Assembly (NCBI GenBank): GCA_964394145.1
Contig: CAYMVL010000034.1
Location: forward strand, 1-64,000
DNA length: 64,000 nt
Reading direction: 5' to 3'
Source of the DNA: JAFGBN01 sp964394145
GTDB lineage: Bacteria > Chloroflexota > Dehalococcoidia > GIF9 > AB-539-J10
This document shows, in pieces, positions 7,484 to 16,558 of the stretch. The notes below the pieces were generated by a model, which had not been told where the DNA came from, ran no database searches, and worked only from the letters and a program-made list of their open reading frames with translations. Every line of letters starts with the position of its first letter. Position 1 is the first letter of the stretch. The position numbers were made by a program, and so were the translations under genes.

Positions 7484-8775
7484 GCCTTATTTTGGTGGGA
7501 GCCATCGGCATAGCAGTACTTATCGTACTGATTTTTCTTAAAATGCCAATTGCATTTGCTATGGCCTTTGTGGGACTCGTGGGCATTGCATATCTAGTTT
7601 CGTGGGACACGGGCTCCAAGTTCCTGGTTCGAGATATATTCTCTAATTTCACGAGCTACAATCTGGGAACTATCGTGATGTTTGTGCTCATGGGTTATTA
7701 CGTTGATGTAATTGGTGTAGGTAGAAGGCTTTTCAAGTCTGTTCGTGATTGGCTGGGACACATGCCAGGAGGCCTGGCCATGGCAACAATCGCAACAAGC
7801 GCAGCTTTCTCTGCCGCCTGCGCATCCAGCGTTGCCACAGCCGCTATGATGGGTAAGACATCCTATCCGGAGATGAAGCGCTACGGTTATGATGACGTGC
7901 TTACAACTGGCACCATCGCTGTCGGTGGCTCGCTGGGTCCCTTGATTCCTCCCAGCACCATCATGATTCTTTATGCAGTAATGACTGAGCAAGCGGTCGG
8001 GAAGCTTTTTATTGCCGGACTGATTCCCGGAATAATCTTGGCGGCTATGTTCATTGTGATGATTTTCGTCAGATGCAGGTTGAATCCTAAGCTGGGTCCT
8101 CCGGCTATAAAGGCCAGTTGGAAGGAAAGGCTTGTTGGTTTGAGCAACCTGGTTGAAATCCTTATCCTGTTTGTTATCGTCATTGGAGGTTTGGCTTTCG
8201 GGTTTTTTACTTCCACTCAAGGAGGAGCTATTGGTGCTGCCGGTGTTTTGATCATTGGTTTAGCGCGGCGATCTTTATCCTGGAAGGCATTTGTCCACGC
8301 AACTAAAGAAGGCCTGCAGGCGGCCTGTATGATATTGTTCATTATCACCGGAGCTGTGGTCTTCGGACATTTTATAGCTCTCACCACACTACCTTTTGAA
8401 TTGATTAACCTGGTACAGGCATACAATTTGTCGCCTTCGGCCGTGATACTCGTAATCTCCGTGGTATTCTTCGTAGGAGGTTTCTTTATTGACTCTATGC
8501 CTCTAATGTTGCTAATCGTCCCCATAATCCTTCCATTGCTTGATGCTATAGGATATAACTTAATAGTCTTCGGGGTGCTGGTGGTATTGCTTACCGAGAC
8601 CGGGGTTGTCACACCGCCAGTAGGAGTGAATGTATATGTAGTTAAGTCGATAGCCCCGGAAGTACCTCTTGAGACCATTTTCAAGGGAGCATTCCCGTTT
8701 GTTGGTGCCATGGTACTAATGTTATTTCTGGTGCATATCTTCCCGTGGCTTGCAACCTTCCTCCCAAGCTTGTGA
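7480..8775 (+). CDS. dctM: TRAP transporter large permease subunit (DctM)
   Basis: A 431-residue, strongly hydrophobic protein of the DctM/ion-transporter superfamily. It shows the LGPLIPPSTIMILYA motif (about 145-160) and the second-half counterpart TETGVVTPPVGVNVYVVKSI (about 370-389), which mark the two inverted-repeat substrate/ion loops. About 12 membrane segments are expected. It is translationally coupled to dctQ. The following genes ubiD-ubiX-lpdD run in the same direction, suggesting that the imported acid is processed by them. Confidence 0.93.
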   Translation: MSLILVGAIGIAVLIVLIFLKMPIAFAMAFVGLVGIAYLVSWDTGSKFLVRDIFSNFTSYNLGTIVMFVLMGYYVDVIGVGRRLFKSVRDWLGHMPGGLAMATIATSAAFSAACASSVATAAMMGKTSYPEMKRYGYDDVLTTGTIAVGGSLGPLIPPSTIMILYAVMTEQAVGKLFIAGLIPGIILAAMFIVMIFVRCRLNPKLGPPAIKASWKERLVGLSNLVEILILFVIVIGGLAFGFFTSTQGGAIGAAGVLIIGLARRSLSWKAFVHATKEGLQAACMILFIITGAVVFGHFIALTTLPFELINLVQAYNLSPSAVILVISVVFFVGGFFIDSMPLMLLIVPIILPLLDAIGYNLIVFGVLVVLLTETGVVTPPVGVNVYVVKSIAPEVPLETIFKGAFPFVGAMVLMLFLVHIFPWLATFLPSL

Positions 8776-8809
8776 ATCACTTAATCGGGAACGAATGAAG
8801 GAGATTCGG

Positions 8810-8818
8810 TGTTATAAT
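8810..8818 (+). promoter_or_regulatory. Possible extended -10 promoter for ubiD
   Basis: TGTTATAAT (TG at 8810-8811, TATAAT at 8813-8818) is an extended -10 element. No good -35 hexamer lies at the expected distance. It falls 100 bp before ubiD and could let the decarboxylase genes be transcribed apart from the TRAP genes. Confidence 0.45.
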
Positions 8819-8917
8819 AGCGTGTGAAAGGATGAATTGTGCTGAACGTAAGTTTGCCTTAACTCGTGCCTGGTGGATATGTCGGAGCTGATACTTAATG
8901 AGAGGAGGAAATAAGAA

Positions 8918-10366
8918 ATGGCGTTCAAAGACTTGAGGGAGTTTATTACCAAGTTGGAAGAAGAGGGCGAAGCGGTAAGAATTCAGGAGGAGGTTGATTG
9001 GAATCTGGAAGCCGGGGCTATTTTGCGCAGGTCGGCAGAGGAGGGATTACCGGCAGCAATCTTCGAAAAAATTAAGGGATATCCGCCGGGATATCGACTA
9101 TTTGGCAATAGCGCAAATAGCTTCAGGCGGATGGCAATCAGCATGGATATGAAACCGGATACGCATCCCAGGGAGTTGATAGAGGAGTATATACGAAGAA
9201 AACAGAAGCGAATAAAACCGGTGCTGGTGAGCACCGGTCCTTGCAAGGAGAATATTCATATAGGTGACGCGGTCAACCTGCTTGAGTTCCCCGTACCTAT
9301 GGAGCATGAGGGTGATGGCGGATGCTATATTGGCACATGGCATGTCACCATCGTAAAAGACCCGGATAGCGACTGGGTGAACTGGGGGATGTATCGGCAT
9401 ATGGTACAAAGCAAGAATGCCGTGGGCATATTACAGGCTTCGTTAGCTAAACATCTATCGATCATACGTGACCGGGGTTATCTGCCCAAGAACAAATCCA
9501 TGGATGTTGCTATTGCTATAGGCGTTGAGCCTATATCAGCTATGTGTGCGGCAAGCCCGATGCCTGTTGGGGTGTCTGAGGTTGATGTAGTCGGGGGTAT
9601 CAGGGGGGAGCCTCTCGAGCTGGTGAAGTGTGAAACGGTAGACCTTGAGGTCCCTGCGACGGCTGAAATAGTAATAGAGGGAGAACTCAGGCCTAACGAT
9701 ACAATGGACGAAGGCCCGTTTGGAGAATTCACCGGCTACGTGGGAGGCGGAAGAGAACCCAGGCCTGTCATTAGAGTGAAAGCGGTGACACATAGAAACG
9801 ATCCAATACTGGCCTTCAGTTGTTGTGGTATTCCTGTTGACGATAATGCTATTTTCTCCATGACAAAAGCGGCAGAAATTCTGGAGCTCATGAGAAATGA
9901 AGGGAAGCCAGTGACGGGTGTCTTTGTGCCTCTGGTTACGACGCACATGCTGGCTATTGTGGCGGTTAGTAAAGCCCATTATCCCGGAGCAGCTGAGGAT
10001 ATCGCTCACTTAATCTGGGCTTCAGGCAACATCGGCCATGAGACGCCGTATCTTATCATTGTCGACGATGATGTTGATCCCTTTAATTTGAACGAGGTAC
10101 TTCATGCCCTGATAACCAAGTGCCATCCGGTGCGGGGGATAGTCAGACTGGAACGCTCACCTGTAATAAGTCTTGTGCCCTGGCTAGATAGAGAGGAGCG
10201 AAAATCCAGATTAGGTGCCAAGGCTTATTTCGATTGTACTTGGCCTTTGGACTGGGATCCGGCTGACGTGCCGAAACGAATTTCTTTCAGACAGTCATAC
10301 CCTGACGAAGTGCAACAGAAGGCGCTCGAGATATGGCGCAAGCTCGGATACGGCGAAAAGGAATGA
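8918..10366 (+). CDS. ubiD: UbiD-family prenylated-FMN (de)carboxylase
   Basis: A 482-residue protein of usual UbiD length. The C-terminal half carries EGPFGEFTGY (about 268-277), supplying glutamates of the conserved E-R-E triad, with the metal/prFMN-binding region before it. These enzymes reversibly decarboxylate aromatic or alpha,beta-unsaturated acids using prenylated FMN made by UbiX. AGAGGAGG precedes the ATG. ubiX starts inside its stop codon and lpdD follows, the classic three-gene cassette. The TRAP permease upstream points to an imported acid substrate. Which acid, and whether it works as a carboxylase or decarboxylase, cannot be told from sequence. Confidence 0.92.
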   Translation: MAFKDLREFITKLEEEGEAVRIQEEVDWNLEAGAILRRSAEEGLPAAIFEKIKGYPPGYRLFGNSANSFRRMAISMDMKPDTHPRELIEEYIRRKQKRIKPVLVSTGPCKENIHIGDAVNLLEFPVPMEHEGDGGCYIGTWHVTIVKDPDSDWVNWGMYRHMVQSKNAVGILQASLAKHLSIIRDRGYLPKNKSMDVAIAIGVEPISAMCAASPMPVGVSEVDVVGGIRGEPLELVKCETVDLEVPATAEIVIEGELRPNDTMDEGPFGEFTGYVGGGREPRPVIRVKAVTHRNDPILAFSCCGIPVDDNAIFSMTKAAEILELMRNEGKPVTGVFVPLVTTHMLAIVAVSKAHYPGAAEDIAHLIWASGNIGHETPYLIIVDDDVDPFNLNEVLHALITKCHPVRGIVRLERSPVISLVPWLDREERKSRLGAKAYFDCTWPLDWDPADVPKRISFRQSYPDEVQQKALEIWRKLGYGEKE

Positions 10367-10935
10367 TGGTATTAGTGGTTGGGATTACTGGTGCATCTGG
10401 AGCAATATATGGTATTAGACTGCTTGAAGTGCTCTCATCCGCTAGAACTGTAGAAACGCACCTTATAGTATCTGAGGCTGCACAAGAGATCATCAAATAC
10501 GAAACTGGCAGGAGTATAGAAGATATAACAGGATTAGCCAGCTATTCATACGATGTCAGGGACATTGGAGCTCAACTTGCCAGTGGCTCATTCAAGACAG
10601 ACGGAATGATAGTTGCTCCTTGCACGGTAAAAACAATGTCGGCTATAGCTAACTCGTACACCGAAAACCTACTAATCCGAGCAGCCGATGTTAGTATCAA
10701 AGAAAGAAGACGATTGCTTCTACTGGTGAGAGAAACGCCATTGCATCTGGGCCACATAAGGAACATGGAAAGACTCTGCCAGATGGGAGCCATTATAATG
10801 CCACCAGTTCCTGCTTTTTACCATAAACCACAGACAATTCAAGATATCGTTGACCATACGGTAGGTAAGATGCTGGATATGTTTGGCATAGAGCATGACC
10901 TTTCGCAGAGATGGTCAGGCATTATGAAGCAATAG
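10363..10935 (+). CDS. ubiX: UbiX-family flavin prenyltransferase
   Basis: About 190 residues beginning MMVLVVGITGASGAIYG, the Rossmann-like FMN-binding start of UbiX; later VAPCTVKTMSAIA and LLLLVRETPLH are family blocks. It makes the prenylated FMN needed by UbiD. The ATG at 10363 (or 10366) is preferred over longer in-frame starts because AAAAGGA lies directly before it and it overlaps the ubiD stop, indicating coupled translation. Confidence 0.92.
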   Translation: MMVLVVGITGASGAIYGIRLLEVLSSARTVETHLIVSEAAQEIIKYETGRSIEDITGLASYSYDVRDIGAQLASGSFKTDGMIVAPCTVKTMSAIANSYTENLLIRAADVSIKERRRLLLLVRETPLHLGHIRNMERLCQMGAIIMPPVPAFYHKPQTIQDIVDHTVGKMLDMFGIEHDLSQRWSGIMKQ

Positions 10936-10969
10936 TAGAACTTGAGCAGACATTAGCCAATGATACAGC

Positions 10970-11344
10970 ATGTTTGACTATGAACTGACTAAGGGGGAAG
11001 GCAGAGCCAGCGTGACTGTCACAGTAAATAGCATGGGTAGTGACCCAGTGTTACGTATTTACAACCAAAACGCTCACATAGGGGCTGTTGCTTTGGGAGA
11101 TTATGATCATGAGCACAAGAGGGTCTCTGTGTCGGTGATCACCAGGCTGGGACACAAAGATGACACGCTGGCTCGGGAAGCCGCTTATTTGCTGAGCAAG
11201 TCTATTAGAAGGCCTGTCTGTGTTATTGCTGGTGTTCATCTCGATAATATCACCCGAGAAGAAATAGATAAAATCCTGGTGAACACCAAAATTGCAATAA
11301 GTGAAATTATAGATGTGTATGGTCAGCAAGAGCGGGACAATTAG
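10970..11344 (+). CDS. LpdD-like small protein of UbiD/UbiX cassettes
   Basis: A 124-residue protein with AHIGAVALGDYD near residue 35 and a beta-rich fold implied by alternating hydrophobics. The HIGAVA-type motif and the position directly after ubiX fit the LpdD-like family, annotated as prenylated-flavin chaperones accompanying gallate-type decarboxylases. The family call rests on motif memory and context. It is the last gene of the plus-strand block; the genes beyond are convergent. Confidence 0.65.
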   Translation: MFDYELTKGEGRASVTVTVNSMGSDPVLRIYNQNAHIGAVALGDYDHEHKRVSVSVITRLGHKDDTLAREAAYLLSKSIRRPVCVIAGVHLDNITREEIDKILVNTKIAISEIIDVYGQQERDN

Positions 11345-11407
11345 GCCGTCTCAAATCTTCATGGTAGGCTCCCATGGAGCTGCATGCCATGGATTTCCGC
11401 AGCCACT

Positions 11408-12124
11408 TTAGTGCCCGCAGTAGCAAAAATGGTTTAAGCCCAGCAATTTGGCCACACCGGATATGGTTATGCCATAAAATATGACCGGTTTAGATATCCT
11501 GAACTGGTTAAAGGTGTTGTTGACTATGGTAGTGCCGGTGGCCAGGACTATATCAGACCAATTCAGGTTTTCTTGCGTCTTCTCCGGGCTATTTATCATG
11601 ACACCAAATTTTTCCTTGCCGATGTTATCGTTATCCATATCAGTAACTCGCAGCTCAAAATTCTCACTCAGTGTCTGAACCATCCTGGGCTGAAAACCGA
11701 TGAACGCTATTTTGGGGTGGCCGTAAAGCTTCTCAAGATACTTTACTAATTCCTGACTGCATTCTCGCGGCTCGTTATTCCTACAGTGTATCGTTTTGTC
11801 CACCAATCCCAAATGCCTCATCACTGCATTGAGACTGGAGATGAATATAGCTCTGCGGAAGTTATTTCTTAGCTCCATCTCCACGATATCGCTCAACCTG
11901 CCGCTGAAGTCGCCGTACATATCAGTAAAAGCCTGCCCCAGGGAGCCCCTAAAATCTGCCTGCATCAGACGTTCTCTGCCTATTACCAGAGGATAATCCT
12001 TATCCTCGGGATTGCCGATGGCTTCTTCAGGAGAGAGAGGTACAGCCTTAATTGTAATCTCCTCCGTTTGAAGCCCATTATCACCTATAGTCCTGGCAAA
12101 TGCTTTTCTAATAACGTCATACAT
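11408..12124 (-). CDS. DUF364 putative heavy-metal chelation protein
   Basis: A 238-residue protein. The N-terminal part resembles the DUF4213 enolase-like region; the C-terminal part (about 135-238) resembles DUF364, with IAFIGFQPRMVQTL, SDIVLATGTTIVN and VIFYGITISGVAKLLGL. DUF364 proteins are thought to chelate metals or cofactor precursors and often lie beside metal ABC transporters. Here it is the last gene of an operon with a molybdopterin-binding protein and an ABC transporter, overlapping the ATPase gene by 8 bp. It ends FCYCGH, with two Cys and a His that could bind metal. Confidence 0.75.
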   Translation of the reverse strand: MYDVIRKAFARTIGDNGLQTEEITIKAVPLSPEEAIGNPEDKDYPLVIGRERLMQADFRGSLGQAFTDMYGDFSGRLSDIVEMELRNNFRRAIFISSLNAVMRHLGLVDKTIHCRNNEPRECSQELVKYLEKLYGHPKIAFIGFQPRMVQTLSENFELRVTDMDNDNIGKEKFGVMINSPEKTQENLNWSDIVLATGTTIVNNTFNQFRISKPVIFYGITISGVAKLLGLNHFCYCGH

Positions 12125-13190
12125 TCTCTTTCTTCTCTTCCTTGTCTTCGTAAGCCGCTATCCTGCTCAGCCTCAATATCAGGAATACCTCTTTGCCCAC
12201 TGCCAAGCTCATATTGTCAAAAATGTGGTGGGGCATTTCAGCCGTCAGGTCGGTCTTTCCCACCCTTAACCTTATCCTGACCGTCTCATCGATTGAATTG
12301 ATGCAGGTAACAATTCCCTTGAAGCGGTTGACATCTGGTCCCGGGACTCTGGCCTCTGAGAGATAGATGTCTCTGGGAAATAGGGCGATTCTCTTCACTG
12401 TATTCACACCGTCGGGAATAATTATAGGGAGTCCTCCACAACCAACTTCTACCACCCCTTTCCCCAGGCTGTGACAGTAGCTACAATCCAGAATGTTTGG
12501 GGCTCCGATGAAGTCAGAGACCTTCTTGCTCTTAGGATAGAAGAATACTTCTTGGGGTCTGCCTACCTGCTCTATACAGCCACTGTCGATTACAGATATT
12601 CTGTCGGCCATTTCCTCAGCTTCTGTCAGGTCATGAGTAACATATATGGTAGTAATACTCAGCTTCTTTTGCAGTTGCTTTAGCTCCGTTCGCAAATACT
12701 TTGAGGCTTGTGTATCCAGGCCACTCAATGGTTCATCCATGAGTAGCACATCGGGTGCCAGAGCAAGAGCTCTAGCCAGGGCCACTCGCTGTTTCTCACC
12801 CCCGCTCAGATGCTTTGGGTAGCGCGAAGATAAATGGTTTATCTTCATCATCTCGAGTAGCTCTTTGACTCTGGCTTCTGTTTCACACTGAGGTTGTTTT
12901 TGCACCCTAAGACTATAGGCTATATTTGAGGCGACATCGAGGTGAGGAAACAGATTCAGGTCTTGGAACAGATAGCCTATCCTTCTCTTGCTAGCCGGTA
13001 GCTTATCTACTGACTTCCCGTTAAAGAAAACTGACCCTTCATATTCAACCAGTCCGGCAATAATGTTCAGCAGAGTGCTTTTTCCGGCGCCATTTGGCCC
13101 CAGTAATACAAGCAATTCCTTGTCAAGTATCTCTAGATTTATACTGCGACAGATATACTTGGATACATTATTAAGTGTTATAGACGGCAT
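12117..13190 (-). CDS. ABC transporter ATPase with ModC-like C-terminal domain
   Basis: A 357-residue ATPase: Walker A GPNGAGKST (about 32-40), Q-loop, signature LSGGEKQRVALARAL (about 128), Walker B VLLMDEPLSG, and then about 120 residues resembling the TOBE/Mop-like regulatory tail of molybdate, sulfate and iron importers. The paired permease and binding protein are of the nitrate/taurine (SsuC/SsuA-like) kind, whose ATPases normally lack this tail. It overlaps the DUF364 gene and follows the permease by 1 bp. The molybdopterin-binding protein in the same operon favours an oxyanion (Mo/W) or cofactor substrate. Confidence 0.85.
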   Translation of the reverse strand: MPSITLNNVSKYICRSINLEILDKELLVLLGPNGAGKSTLLNIIAGLVEYEGSVFFNGKSVDKLPASKRRIGYLFQDLNLFPHLDVASNIAYSLRVQKQPQCETEARVKELLEMMKINHLSSRYPKHLSGGEKQRVALARALALAPDVLLMDEPLSGLDTQASKYLRTELKQLQKKLSITTIYVTHDLTEAEEMADRISVIDSGCIEQVGRPQEVFFYPKSKKVSDFIGAPNILDCSYCHSLGKGVVEVGCGGLPIIIPDGVNTVKRIALFPRDIYLSEARVPGPDVNRFKGIVTCINSIDETVRIRLRVGKTDLTAEMPHHIFDNMSLAVGKEVFLILRLSRIAAYEDKEEKKENV

Positions 13191-13191
13191 A

Positions 13192-13959
13192 CTATTTCCA
13201 TTGGCTTGTTAACCTGGACTCCAAGATGGTGAAGAGCCTCTCAAAGGCAAAGCACATCACTGCCAATACTATCAAGCAGACTATGATGATGTCCATTCGC
13301 ATGAGGCTTTCAGCCTTCATCATCAGTGCTCCGATACCGGTGGGGATAGCCACCATCTCTGCAGCTATTATCACGCGCCATGCCATTCCTGATTCCAGCC
13401 TCAGTCCGGTAAAAATATATGGTAACGCCAAAGGCATGACTACTGTAGCCAAAATCTTCATATCAGAGGCGCCCAAGGTTCTAGCTACTTGTATATAATT
13501 CTTATCCACTGTTCTGATGCCGGTAGCTGTATTATATGCTATAGGGAAGAAAGAGGAGATGAATATTATAATAACAGGCAAAGCTTCACTAACTCCTATC
13601 CACAGCATCAACAGTGGCATCCAGCCCAAAGCTGGTATAGGGTAAATCAAACTAACCAGGGGGCTGAGTGCTTTGTTGGCTATATCCTTCCATCCCATGA
13701 TAGTTCCCATTAGCAAGCCGGCAATAGAACCGGAGAAGAAGCCAATGAGAACCCGCGCTAAGCTGCTGAGAAAATTATGTCCCAGCACGCCGTTGGCCGC
13801 CAGATAATAGAATTCCACTACCACGTCAGAAAATGGGGGCAGGAAGAAATGCTCTTGATCTATGCTTACGCGAGCCACTATCTCCCAAATAGCCAGGAAC
13901 ACGGCTACGGGCACTATCCCCCAGCCCGGTTTAATTTTCTTAAGCCAGCTCATCTTCAA
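13192..13959 (-). CDS. ABC transporter permease, NitT/TauT (SsuC) type
   Basis: A 255-residue membrane protein with about six helices and the inner-membrane EAA loop (ARTLGASDMKILATVVMPLA, about 160-180) that docks the ATPase. The fold and length match SsuC/TauC permeases. It overlaps the binding-protein gene by 20 bp and is followed 1 bp later by the ATPase gene. Confidence 0.88.
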   Translation of the reverse strand: MKMSWLKKIKPGWGIVPVAVFLAIWEIVARVSIDQEHFFLPPFSDVVVEFYYLAANGVLGHNFLSSLARVLIGFFSGSIAGLLMGTIMGWKDIANKALSPLVSLIYPIPALGWMPLLMLWIGVSEALPVIIIFISSFFPIAYNTATGIRTVDKNYIQVARTLGASDMKILATVVMPLALPYIFTGLRLESGMAWRVIIAAEMVAIPTGIGALMMKAESLMRMDIIIVCLIVLAVMCFAFERLFTILESRLTSQWK

Positions 13960-14977
13960 GGAAAGTCAAATCCAGAATATCTTCCGCATTGAAGCTCGTG
14001 ATATAACCTAGCTTCGCCAGGTAGTCTATTTCTTCCTGGACCATTGCCGTGTCAAGGCTGGTGGTGCACTCCATCTCCGTAGTTAAGGATTCTAATATAG
14101 CCGCAGGGGTGATTTCCAAATCAGCAGCGGTGTTCCCTATATCCAGAGGTAGAATCTCTGTCTCTGCAACCGCCAGCTCACCAGCCACAATCGCTGCGGC
14201 ATCTTGCGGATGTTCATGTATATAGCGTGTCCCTTTCTCGGTCACTTTTACCAGTTTTTCAACTATTTCCGGGTGTTCCTTTATAAGCTCGTCGGTTACT
14301 ATTAAGACGCTTCCCTGCATTTGGGGCCAGACATCTTTGGCCTTCAGAAGTATTTTAAAGCCTAACTCTTTGCCCATGCTGGGATACTGCTCAGGGCAGA
14401 AAACCGCATCCAGATGTCCCATTTTGAGGGCAAGCAGCAGCTCTGGCGGGGACATGCGCTGGACTCTGTCCACTATCATGTTCTCATCAAGCTGATATCG
14501 ATCTATCATTTTATGCATAACGGCATCCGCTGGGCTACCGTCTCGGGGACATCCGAGGCGGATATCCTGTCTTTCTAGATCGTGCACGCTTAGCACCCGA
14601 TTAGCGTCTACAAGCAAGCCGTAGCCATACTTATGTGTCCCTGCAACAACCTTTAGCGGCACCTTGCCGTTGGCATAGGCACATATGGCAGGAATCAAAC
14701 AGACGTAGGCAGCATTGATATCGCCCCTGCCCAGAGCAGTAGTCAAAGCCATGCCGCTCGTGTAGCTTTCATATGCGGCCACCTTTAAGCCTTCAGCTTC
14801 AAACCAGCCTTCATTTCTGGCTATATAGGCACAGGCGGCGTGATCCACAAACTCTATTGCCATATGAACAGATGCCTCATGTTTTGGAGCACATCCGCTA
14901 GAGAATGTGATAATTGATAGCGCCACCAGGTAGGGAAGGAATAACCTTTTCATCATCCTAGGTAATGAGTCCACCAT
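13940..14977 (-). CDS. NitT/TauT-type substrate-binding lipoprotein
   Basis: A 345-residue protein with a signal ending in lipobox FSSGC (about 25-29) and a type II periplasmic-binding domain of the SsuA/TauA/ThiY kind (ARNEGWFEAEGLKV, about 53-66; GRGDINAAYV, about 83). It starts inside the end of the molybdopterin-binding protein gene (20-bp overlap). Starts at residues 8-9 (MMKRLF) are also possible. Ligand unknown; context suggests molybdate, tungstate or a pterin-like compound. Confidence 0.82.
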   Translation of the reverse strand: MVDSLPRMMKRLFLPYLVALSIITFSSGCAPKHEASVHMAIEFVDHAACAYIARNEGWFEAEGLKVAAYESYTSGMALTTALGRGDINAAYVCLIPAICAYANGKVPLKVVAGTHKYGYGLLVDANRVLSVHDLERQDIRLGCPRDGSPADAVMHKMIDRYQLDENMIVDRVQRMSPPELLLALKMGHLDAVFCPEQYPSMGKELGFKILLKAKDVWPQMQGSVLIVTDELIKEHPEIVEKLVKVTEKGTRYIHEHPQDAAAIVAGELAVAETEILPLDIGNTAADLEITPAAILESLTTEMECTTSLDTAMVQEEIDYLAKLGYITSFNAEDILDLTFLEDELA

Positions 14978-15938
14978 GCCCTAATTTAGCTATATCCATG
15001 CGCGAAATCTTGTCGCCGGCCAAAATCCTGGGCAGAATAAGGTCCAGAATGGTTACCGGGCTGTAGATAACTGCCGCTTGGGCTCCCAGTAGCGGAATAC
15101 CCTGCCACATTGCATAGAGGAACATTGCCCCCGGCATGACAGGAGCGCCGTATGAAACGATTTCTGCACCGGCTTTCTTCACTGCGGCAACAGTAACATC
15201 ATCCGGGTCAACAGATAACCCGCCGCAAGCAACTATGACCTCAGCTCCCTTGGCTTTAAGTTCCGCCAAAGCTTGTGCAATCATATCAGTGTCGTCAGGA
15301 ACAATAACCTTATGGATTATCTCTGAGCCTAAGTCCTTTGCTTTACGCTGCATAACCTCACCGTACTTATCCTCAATTCTACCCTGGAATACTTCATTAC
15401 CTGTGATCACTATGCCTATCTTCTTCTTAGCAAGAGCTATGACATCGATTATCTTATTTTGTGTTTGGCAGATTTGTTCAACCTTTCTCAACCTGTCTTC
15501 ATTTATGACCAGTGGAGTGATTTTTGCTCCTGCCACGACGGTACCCGTTTTGCACATAGTATTACTGTGTAAGGTAGCTACCGTAATCTCCCCCAAGGAA
15601 TTGATTTCTTCCAGCAATGGCACATCTATCTTGAGAAGGCCGGCAATCTTTGCCTTCAAGTTTACTCTTCCTTCCACGGGTGCCGTAGACTCAATGCCTG
15701 GGCCGGCTATCGCCCGGGCTATCCTTAAGGCTGCTTCTTCTTCGTGGACCTCATCTTGCTCCAGTTCTAGGACATAGACATGCTCCTTACCAATCCGGAG
15801 TAATTCAGGAATATCCTCTTTTTGGATGACATGTCCTCTGCGGAAGCCGGGTCCCTTGAATTTGCCTGGAATAACCTTAGTTACATCGTGAGCCAGGGTC
15901 ATTCCTATGGCTTCGCCCAACTCTACTTTTCTCAGCAT
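14958..15938 (-). CDS. Molybdopterin-binding protein (MoeA/MoaB-like domain)
   Basis: A 326-residue protein. The N-terminal 150 residues match a MoeA-like accessory region (VELGEAIGMTLAHDVTKVIP, PGFRRGHVIQKEDIPELL). The C-terminal half is a MoCF-type molybdopterin-binding domain with GIVITGNEVFQGRIEDKYGE (about 173-192) and ACGGLSVDPDDVT (about 238-250). It differs from true MoeA by lacking the full-length linker domains. As first gene of an ABC importer operon with DUF364 downstream, it may sense or handle molybdopterin for the nearby AOR. It has a weak ribosome site (AAAGGAT). Confidence 0.85.
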   Translation of the reverse strand: MLRKVELGEAIGMTLAHDVTKVIPGKFKGPGFRRGHVIQKEDIPELLRIGKEHVYVLELEQDEVHEEEAALRIARAIAGPGIESTAPVEGRVNLKAKIAGLLKIDVPLLEEINSLGEITVATLHSNTMCKTGTVVAGAKITPLVINEDRLRKVEQICQTQNKIIDVIALAKKKIGIVITGNEVFQGRIEDKYGEVMQRKAKDLGSEIIHKVIVPDDTDMIAQALAELKAKGAEVIVACGGLSVDPDDVTVAAVKKAGAEIVSYGAPVMPGAMFLYAMWQGIPLLGAQAAVIYSPVTILDLILPRILAGDKISRMDIAKLGHGGLIT

Positions 15939-16033
15939 CGTGATCTATCCTTTTCACAGATAATTTTTTACCTTCTTCTAGATACTAACGTCCGACAGTT
16001 GCGCCTCTGGCAGCCCCTTTGGTATATGTTGAA

Positions 16034-16384
16034 TCACCTGCTAGCATACTCGTAAATTGTCGGGAGGTCAAAAGGGGCCTCGGCTTCGGCCTGCCGGGTA
16101 AGCTTGGAACGGGATTGTAGCAACTCTTTAAGCTCAGCAAATATATGCCTGCAGTCTCGGCACTTCCAACGGCCCCAATGGAGTTCAAGGTAGACTTTTG
16201 CCGTTGCTTCAAGTGTGAAGGACTTCCCTTGGCTTGCATGAACCATGCCGGTATAGCTCTCGCTAAGATAAGGACGGTCAGTGAAGAGGCAGGGTTTGCT
16301 GTCGACGACGTCATCAAGACCCATACGCCCCTTGTCCATCCGAATAATTGCTCTTACTTCCAAAAAGTCGAGTTTGAATATCAC
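16034..16384 (-). pseudogene. Possible ISL3-like transposase N-terminal remnant
   Basis: An open frame of about 116 residues contains LHWGRWKCRDCRHIFAEL followed by LLQSRSKLTRQAEAEA. A basic strand leading to CxxCxxxF.E and then an R-rich T segment is what follows the zinc ribbon in ISL3-family transposases. The ribbon's earlier cysteines and the whole DDE domain are absent, and no terminal repeats are visible. It is most likely decayed insertion sequence between two operons. Confidence 0.4.
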
Positions 16385-16558
16385 CGAGACTGTGCTCCGC
16401 TGTTGTTAGGGCAGGCACCAGCCAATATGCGTATCGTACTTGCGTCTTTGGCAAGGCCTGACGTTTTCGATAGAGTCAGAGGGACAGGTCGTCATTTCAA
16501 GGGAGGGGTGATATTTCAGAAGATGTAGGCGATAGGCGCTCGGAGAAGCCACAAATAG

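Noticed and set aside
7594..8220. 208-codon minus-strand frame opposite dctM
   Set aside because: Antisense of a clear membrane permease gene; no start site or family features.
9536..10009. 157-codon minus-strand frame opposite ubiD
   Set aside because: Antisense of ubiD; composition is that of a shadow frame.
16145..16528. 127-codon plus-strand frame with several Cys
   Set aside because: It is opposite the ISL3-like remnant, whose CxxC pattern on the minus strand explains the region better; no ribosome site.
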